Source of the DNA: Eremochloa ophiuroides
Taxonomy: Eukaryota > Streptophyta > Magnoliopsida > Poales > Poaceae
Direction of reading: 5' to 3'
Assembly (NCBI GenBank): GCA_038502445.1
Contig: JAHLJS010000059.1
Span: forward strand, 322,774-386,773
Length of the DNA stretch: 64,000 nucleotides
The position numbers and the translations under genes are program-made. Below are positions 59,368-64,000 of the stretch, in pieces. Positions within the stretch are counted from its first letter, which is position 1; each line of letters starts with the position of its first letter. The notes below the pieces were generated by a model that saw nothing but the letters and a program-made list of their open reading frames with translations, ran no database searches and was not told the origin of the DNA.

Positions 59368-60707
59368 CTATGCTTCCTCATCTTGTATGGCTTGCTTAAG
59401 TTGGGCATTTTGTAGTGCCATGTTCAGAGTTGTGTCTTGCTCAATCTGCATTAGGCCCATGTCATCGATGAGTTGATCTACTTCTGTCCTGAACTCATCT
59501 ACTTCTGTCCTTTGGTTGCGATGTCCCCTCGCCCGTGTGGACGGGCGGGGAGTGCGCACTCTTGGAGTGTGCTGTGGAAGCCTTTAAATGGACCCTGAAA
59601 TGTCCATGGAACTTGCCTCATCGCCCTCCTCTTCGTCTCCCCTAAAGCTTGTGAAGCGCCGTCTTGCTCAAATTGAGCGGCCTATGACCTGCTTCTAGTC
59701 ATCCTGCTTGTTCCTGCAATATGTTGGCTTCTTGCCTCTCGGTCCAGTTTAATGGTTAGTGTACGAAGTGCATACAACCGACGTCTCTCGTATGGGAAAG
59801 GGACCTCAGCTCTCTTTAAGACTTGAGCATTTATGAAGAAATCTTCAGTTATAATATCTCGAGGAGAAGCGATGTATTTAAAGTAATGTTTTCCATTTAA
59901 CAGATCCATCATTTCAGCAATGCGAGTGATTAAAGAAGTAAAGAATATAGGCTCTTCTCCTCTGTGGAACACACCAAGCCAAAAGTTGACTAAAAGCTTA
60001 GCAGGTGAAACTTGTATTTCATTGGTCATGGCATAAAGCAACCTTAGCTCATCATCATATAGAGTTTGCACATTAGAGCCAGGAAAAAGAGTTATAGCCA
60101 TCCAATAGCAAAGGAGGCACAAAGTGGGATTGTAGATTTCATTAGGATTAGGATCAGAGCAATCATCGGATGCAGAAATGGCTTTCCAAAATTCGTCTTT
60201 CTTGAATCTACGTGTGGCACTAGTTAAATCTAGCTGACAGGTGTTATCAAAACCAAGAGCCACACTAAAAACTACCGAAGTCAAATTATAGTCTTTATTA
60301 AACATTCGAAAATAAACTCCATCATCTGTGACTTGCAAAGAGCATAGGAATTCTATGGTGAGCTTTTAATCCCAAGTTCAGGAACTTCCCAGAAGCTTCC
60401 CCAGCCAATTGTATTAAACACAATGTTAAATTCTGCGGTCATACCTGTGCTGTCCAAAAGGACAGGGTCGATTATGCCGGTATGTTCAAACCCGCGGTGT
60501 CGGATGGAGAAATACCTTTGGTACTCTTGTTGGTTCAACGTCAGGCTACTCTTAGGATTGAGTGCTCTCTCAGGAGGCACTGTCTAGCACTTCTTGGCCT
60601 TCTCTTGGTGGAGCTTCTCTACCTTCTTATTCGGCATGGCGGGGGCATCGGGACGAGCTCCCCTCGGCACCCTTGGCCTTCTTGAACGCGGAGGAGAACA
60701 TCTTCAT
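59368..60707 (-). pseudogene. Retroelement extra ORF (Athila ORF-1-like), degenerate
   Basis: On the minus strand the frame starts at ATG 60707 (MKMFSSAFKKAKGAEGSSSR), then shifts to a frame with YQRYFSIRHRGFEHTGIID (60580-60353) and again to a 218-codon frame (60338-59682) with YFRMFNKDYNLTSVVF, NPTLCLLCYWMAITLFPG and SLITRIAEMMDLL. The last part (59559-59368) is a predicted coiled coil. This wording is that of the widespread grass retrotransposon protein annotated as Arabidopsis retrotransposon ORF-1 (ATHILA) family, recognised from memory and not searched. At least three frameshifts or stops break it. It is sense-oriented relative to the Z' LTR at 44921-45358. Its biochemical role is unknown. 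Confidence 0.65.
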
Positions 60708-60711
60708 CTTC

Positions 60712-60815
60712 CTGCACCAATGAGACAACACAATAACACACTAGGACAATAGAGATTAGTGTTAGCATTAGTGTTAGCTATCCCAATGTTAGCAATCCTT
60801 GTGGGATATGGTCAC
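60712..60815 (-). other. Putative leader intron of the Z' extra ORF
   Basis: Minus strand: donor GGAG|GTGACC (exon side 60816) and acceptor TTGGTGCAG|GAAG just before the ATG at 60707. This 104-base intron is short but within the plant range. Confidence 0.4.
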
Positions 60816-61037
60816 CTCCACAAAATCGTTCTTGTGGGTAGGAATACTCGACAAACTTGTCCTTAAGAGCAAAAGCTAGCTTCTACTACTACTACAATAT
60901 TTTTGGGTTTTTGTTTTGAGTGGCTAACCACTACAAAACTTGAGAAAGAACTTGCGCAACTAGAGGAGAGAAGAGAGATTGTGTGCTCGAGATGGTTCTG
61001 CTGGTTTGGGTGTGGAGTTGAGGACACAATGCATGGG

Positions 61038-61045
61038 CATTTATA
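61038..61045 (-). promoter_or_regulatory. TATA box of the Z' extra ORF
   Basis: The minus strand reads TATAAATG followed by a typical CT-rich plant leader (TCTCTCTTCTCTCCTCT near 60970-60990). It lies outside any LTR, so the ORF seems to have had its own promoter. Confidence 0.45.
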
Positions 61046-61352
61046 GGGTGAGAAGGGCTGGTGATGGGTGTTGACGGTAGTTTTACCATGTTTTTACCCC
61101 ATCAAAACCGTCAACAAGGAATTCTATCTGGAAGAAAACCGCCAAACACATAGTGACTTAGGTACAAATAACTTGGTTCCACATGTACTTGTCATTATTT
61201 GGTTGCAGGCACTCAGAACAGGTACTTTTCAGTGTCCGGAAGCTCTATATGAAGTTTGGGCATCCAACCAAGTATGGCCAAATGACAAACCAACTTCACA
61301 ATCATTAATATCATAACTTCTGGAGACGATGTGCAAAAGATGGGCAAAATGA

Positions 61353-61810
61353 GTGGTTTGGCCGAACCACCCAAGGGTAAGTTAGCACCACTATTGTGCT
61401 TAGAATTGCATGAAGAAGCCACCTGCAGAAGATGCACCTTTGGTTCCACCAAAGGTGGTTTCGGCCTGAACCACATATGGTGACACCAGGCCAAGACATT
61501 TCAGCACATGAGTCATATCAGCATACACAAGGAAGATCAGTGCAAATGGAGCACAAGCATGGTTCGGCCGAACCATGCATGGGGCCCATAGGACTCTGGT
61601 GATATGGCACGATCCGTGTGACACTCCATCCAGCTCAATTCCACCTTTGGATCAAAGTTGTGTTTCCAAACAACGGTGGAGAAGCAAAGCACATGGATCA
61701 AGGCGTGAACCGACAAGATCAAGGAAAAATAAGTACATAGCCACAGTCTATGAATGGTGGGGACCATGGTGGTGGGCCCACCTTGCCAAAGGTGGTTCGG
61801 CCGAACCACC
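61353..61810 (+). repeat. Four CGGCCG-centred palindromes in the U3 of LTR Z
   Basis: Located at 61353-61370, 61455-61474, 61557-61578 and 61791-61810. The third (22 bases) and fourth (20 bases) are perfect; the first two have one or two mismatches. All centre on GGTT(T)CGGCC(T)GAACC. Confidence 0.8.
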
Positions 61811-62076
61811 CATGGTGGGCCCAGGCCACCGCCACACTCCAGGACAGGTGGGGACACCTTCTAGAAGCCCCTGACTAGGCCCACCTACCATAGGGGGGTC
61901 GATCGAACCCCCTGGTGCCCAGCCAGGTCGGTTGCCTCCCCACCGACTTGAGCACACTTCCCACGTGCTGGTTTGCTCATGGCCGTCCATCTCAAGGTGG
62001 TTCCAAGGCGGTTCATCCAAGGGTGGAGGGGTATGGAGCACACAGATCGCTGACGTGGCACCTATCCACTTCCCCC

Positions 62077-62082
62077 TATATA
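62077..62082 (+). promoter_or_regulatory. TATA box of LTR Z
   Basis: TATATA lies before AGAGGCTGCCTCC. Confidence 0.55.
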
Positions 62083-62991
62083 GAGGCTGCCTCCACCCTC
62101 TCAAGACATGATTCATTCGAGATGCAAGTGAGAAACAATGTAGTTCCACTTCTAGTAGTAGTGTAGTCTAGTGTGGGAGTTAGAGTTGAGTCGAGCTGCG
62201 CTCAGGGTCTCCGGAGTCGTCCGCTGGAGAGTCTGGTATAGCTCTTGTATCTTTCTCTTTCTGTAAGTCTTATTTACTTTAATATAATATTCCTGCTTTA
62301 CTTTACTGAGTATTTACTTAGTGCAATATTATTCTTGCAATAGTATTGTTGTGAGTTATCATATTACTTGGTCGGCATACATTAGACTGTGATCCTGTAA
62401 CCAACTCATGTGTGTAGTTCATCGCCTGTAATAGGGTGCTCTAGTTGCCTTGGCCACAGCTAGAGTAGTGAGAATTAGTGTAAGCATGGTGCTTAGACTA
62501 GATCTTTCCATTGAATGCCTCTTGTCACACGGATTGTTAATGGGTGCTAGCAGCTGGTGACAGCCCTGTCTAGTCTTAGTATCCCTCCACGTGTTTTAGG
62601 CAAGTTCTTAAAAGGTAGGCTCCCATAAGAGAATAGCCGCTTCGGGTAGAGGTTATATCCCCGACTGTCTCGCCTATCCCCTACACACCGAAAGTAAGGT
62701 AGCAGTCTTAGTGTACTTCGTCCATTTGATAGGATAGATCACAGGAGTAGAGTTTGAATTACAGGAACCTTTCTCACTCGTTGTCCTCCCACGTAGCTAT
62801 AATGCACTAGTTATCTTTTAGCAATTCATTTGTTATCTTTGAATAATCACCTTCCTATCACACTTCGATTGACCCCTCTACACTAGTTGTGCTAAGTTGA
62901 GATAGATTTAAGGATCTCCTTCTATTAACATTTCTAGCACCGCTTTCCCCTGGGATAAAATAAATAACGGTACCTTGGAATACTCCCGGGT

Positions 62992-63022
62992 GAAGTGCTA
63001 CAGCGGTATATTCTGTGCACTT
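62992..63022 (+). promoter_or_regulatory. U5 stem-loop of LTR Z
   Basis: AAGTGC pairs perfectly with GCACTT; the loop starts TACAGCGGTAT. Confidence 0.5.
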
Positions 63023-63064
63023 GCGGAATTATCCAATAGACTTAAGAAATACCCTAAGCACTTT

Positions 63065-63082
63065 TGGCGTCGTTATCAGAGA
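63065..63082 (+). other. Relic primer-binding site inside LTR Z
   Basis: TGGCGTCGTTATCAGAGA after AAGCACTTT resembles the working boundary AAGCATTTC + TGGCACCGTTGCCGGGGA at 63128-63154, about 72 bases downstream. Confidence 0.5.
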
Positions 63083-63136
63083 TAGCCTAACACCCTCTCT
63101 CTAGTGATTGCGCTAAGAAGTGTCAACAAGCATTTC

Positions 63137-63154
63137 TGGCACCGTTGCCGGGGA
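63137..63154 (+). promoter_or_regulatory. Primer-binding site of Z (tRNA-Asp type)
   Basis: TGGCACCGTTGCCGGGGA, one base from the canonical Athila/Tat site. Confidence 0.82.
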
Positions 63155-63413
63155 AAGCATAGGCTAGAAATTTTAATAAGATCGAATCTGGAACCTGTCA
63201 TCAATTTAGTGCAATTAGTTGTAGTTGGGATTACCCTTTTCTCTGCTTCTCTTTATTGTGAAGCAAGGCATTATATGAGTGGATTCCAGTTTCGAGCCAC
63301 AACAGTAGAAAATCCAGGGACATCCACCAGGAGTTCTAGAGATCGTCTAGCCTCCACCTGGAAGTCCGATTCGGTTTAAGGAAGGAGACTCTACACTGTC
63401 ACTTAAGGAAGCT
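63155..63413 (+). other. Leader of element Z
   Basis: Untranslated stretch between primer site and gag. Nothing else recognised. Confidence 0.5.
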
Positions 63414-64000
63414 ATGGCACAAAAGACTATCTTCGAGCATTTTGCACCATCGGCTGACAATGTCACCATCAGTCTGCAGCTTAGCTTGGGGGATGCCACT
63501 TTTGAGCTCAAGCCAGCTCTTATCAATATGGTGCAAACCAACCCATTCAGCGGAAAGCCCATGAGTATGCAAATGCGCATCTCTAGAATTTCCTGGAGTT
63601 GTGTGGCACCATTGCCATAAAAGGAGTCAAAGTGGACCCATCTGTCTTTGCCTTTTTCTGTTCTCCTTGCTCAGAAGGCAAAACCATGGTTGTACACTTA
63701 TCCTCAGGATATTGGCAATTGGACAAGCTGCGCCAATGCATTTCTCAAAAAGTTCTTCCCGATGGGCAAAAACCACTGCTCTTCGAGGAAAGATCTCAGG
63801 CTTTACACAACAAGTGGATGAGACGATTCCCGAAGCATGGGAACATCTCCAGGAATACATTTGGGAATATCCTCACCATGGGATTCCGGAATGGCTCCTG
63901 ATTCAAGGTTTCTACAGTGGGCCAACCCCGATAGCCCGCAGTCACCTTGATGCCGCTACTAGAGGAGCATTCACTTCACTCAATGTCACACAAGCCAAGA
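63414..64000 (+). pseudogene. gag: Athila-like gag pseudogene (runs off the window)
   Basis: Starts MAQKTIFEHFAPSADN and shows the same landmarks as the gag at 25052: ELKPALINMVQ, an ELCGTIAIKGV block, NAFLKKFFPMGK and HLDAATRGAFTSLN. A frameshift near 63560, a TAG near 63582 and a second shift near 63670 spread the landmarks over different frames. It is homologous to the gag of the element at 23339, but the two are clearly diverged. The zinc knuckle and pol would lie beyond 64000. Confidence 0.82.

Larger units (their letters stand above)
59304..61068 (-). other. Internal region of Z' carrying the extra ORF
   Basis: Continuation of Z' beyond the Tekay insertion. A second purine block, AAGCTTGGGGGAGAT on the minus strand (59301-59315), follows the extra ORF. 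The promoter of the ORF lies near 61040. The region is cut at 61069 by LTR Z. Confidence 0.6.
61069..63128 (+). repeat. 5' LTR of Athila-like element Z (2060 bp)
   Basis: It starts TGTTGACGGT and ends GTGTCAACA, followed by a tRNA-Asp-type primer site and gag. It contains four GGTTCGGCC palindromes (61353-61810), a TATA box (62077-62082), a CGGTGCTTAGxCTA-like block, the U5 stem-loop (62992-63022) and a relic primer site (63065-63082). It begins with a 10-base inverted repeat TGTTGACGGT / ACCGTCAACA (61069-61116). Confidence 0.86.

Noticed and set aside
59682..60338. 218-codon frame considered as a host gene
   Set aside because: Its wording matches the widespread retrotransposon ORF-1 family, it lies between retroelement landmarks and the neighbouring exonic frames are broken.

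Overview
This window is repeat-dense nuclear DNA from a grass (Poaceae), probably pericentromeric or other heterochromatin. No host gene, tRNA, rRNA, CRISPR array or bacterial-type operon was recognised. Almost every base can be placed in an LTR retrotransposon, most of them nested in one another. The grass assignment is inference: it rests on the element types (Tekay/Del-like chromovirus, Athila/Tat-like elements with tRNA-Asp-type primer sites, a SIRE/Maximus-like copia, and a giant-LTR non-coding element).

Layout. 1-15065: a minus-strand non-autonomous element of LARD type (LARD-1) with LTRs of about 5.3 kb around a 5.25 kb internal region with no coding potential; the far end of its 3' LTR lies left of the window. 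15066-17797: right part of a Tekay-like LTR (Y), split by LARD-1. 17798-19064: an Athila/Tat-type LTR (X) into whose first bases Y inserted. 19065-23338: degraded 3' internal part of another Athila/Tat-type element, holding an extra-ORF remnant and interrupted by a copia solo LTR (21197-23077, TSD GCCCG). 23339-26326: 5' LTR, primer site and gag pseudogene of an Athila-like element. 26327-41041: a second LARD (LARD-2), its 3' LTR truncated. 41042-43371: gag start, primer site and 5' LTR of a minus-strand copia of the same family as the solo LTR. 43372-44920: 3' tail and LTR of an element related to X (X2). 44921-46718 and 59299-61068: a minus-strand Athila/Tat-type element (Z') with an extra ORF that has its own TATA box and leader intron. 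46719-59298: a complete Tekay-like chromovirus inserted in Z', TSD AGGAT, with only three visible lesions in gag-pol. 61069-64000: 5' LTR, primer site and gag pseudogene of a further Athila-like element (Z).

The most interesting signals cut across element families. (1) Three LTR families (Y, the Tekay element, the LARDs) share what looks like an intron of 0.93-1.15 kb inside the LTR, with a GC donor (AG|GCAAG) and an AG acceptor. In Y and the Tekay element it sits in the same codon phase and joins a small acidic reading frame that stops shortly afterwards. (2) A stem-loop with a GGA loop and compensating base changes lies immediately upstream of the polypurine tract in both Tekay/LARD and Athila/Tat elements. 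(3) A second stem-loop (AAGTGC...GCACTT) recurs in the U5 end of four Athila/Tat-type LTRs, and two of those LTRs contain a relic primer-binding site, as if the LTR end had moved outward. (4) The non-coding LARDs share LTR start, polypurine tract, hairpin and intron signals with the coding Tekay element, which makes a Tekay-type element the natural candidate for mobilising them.

All coordinates were read by eye. Percent identities, ages and database matches were not computed.
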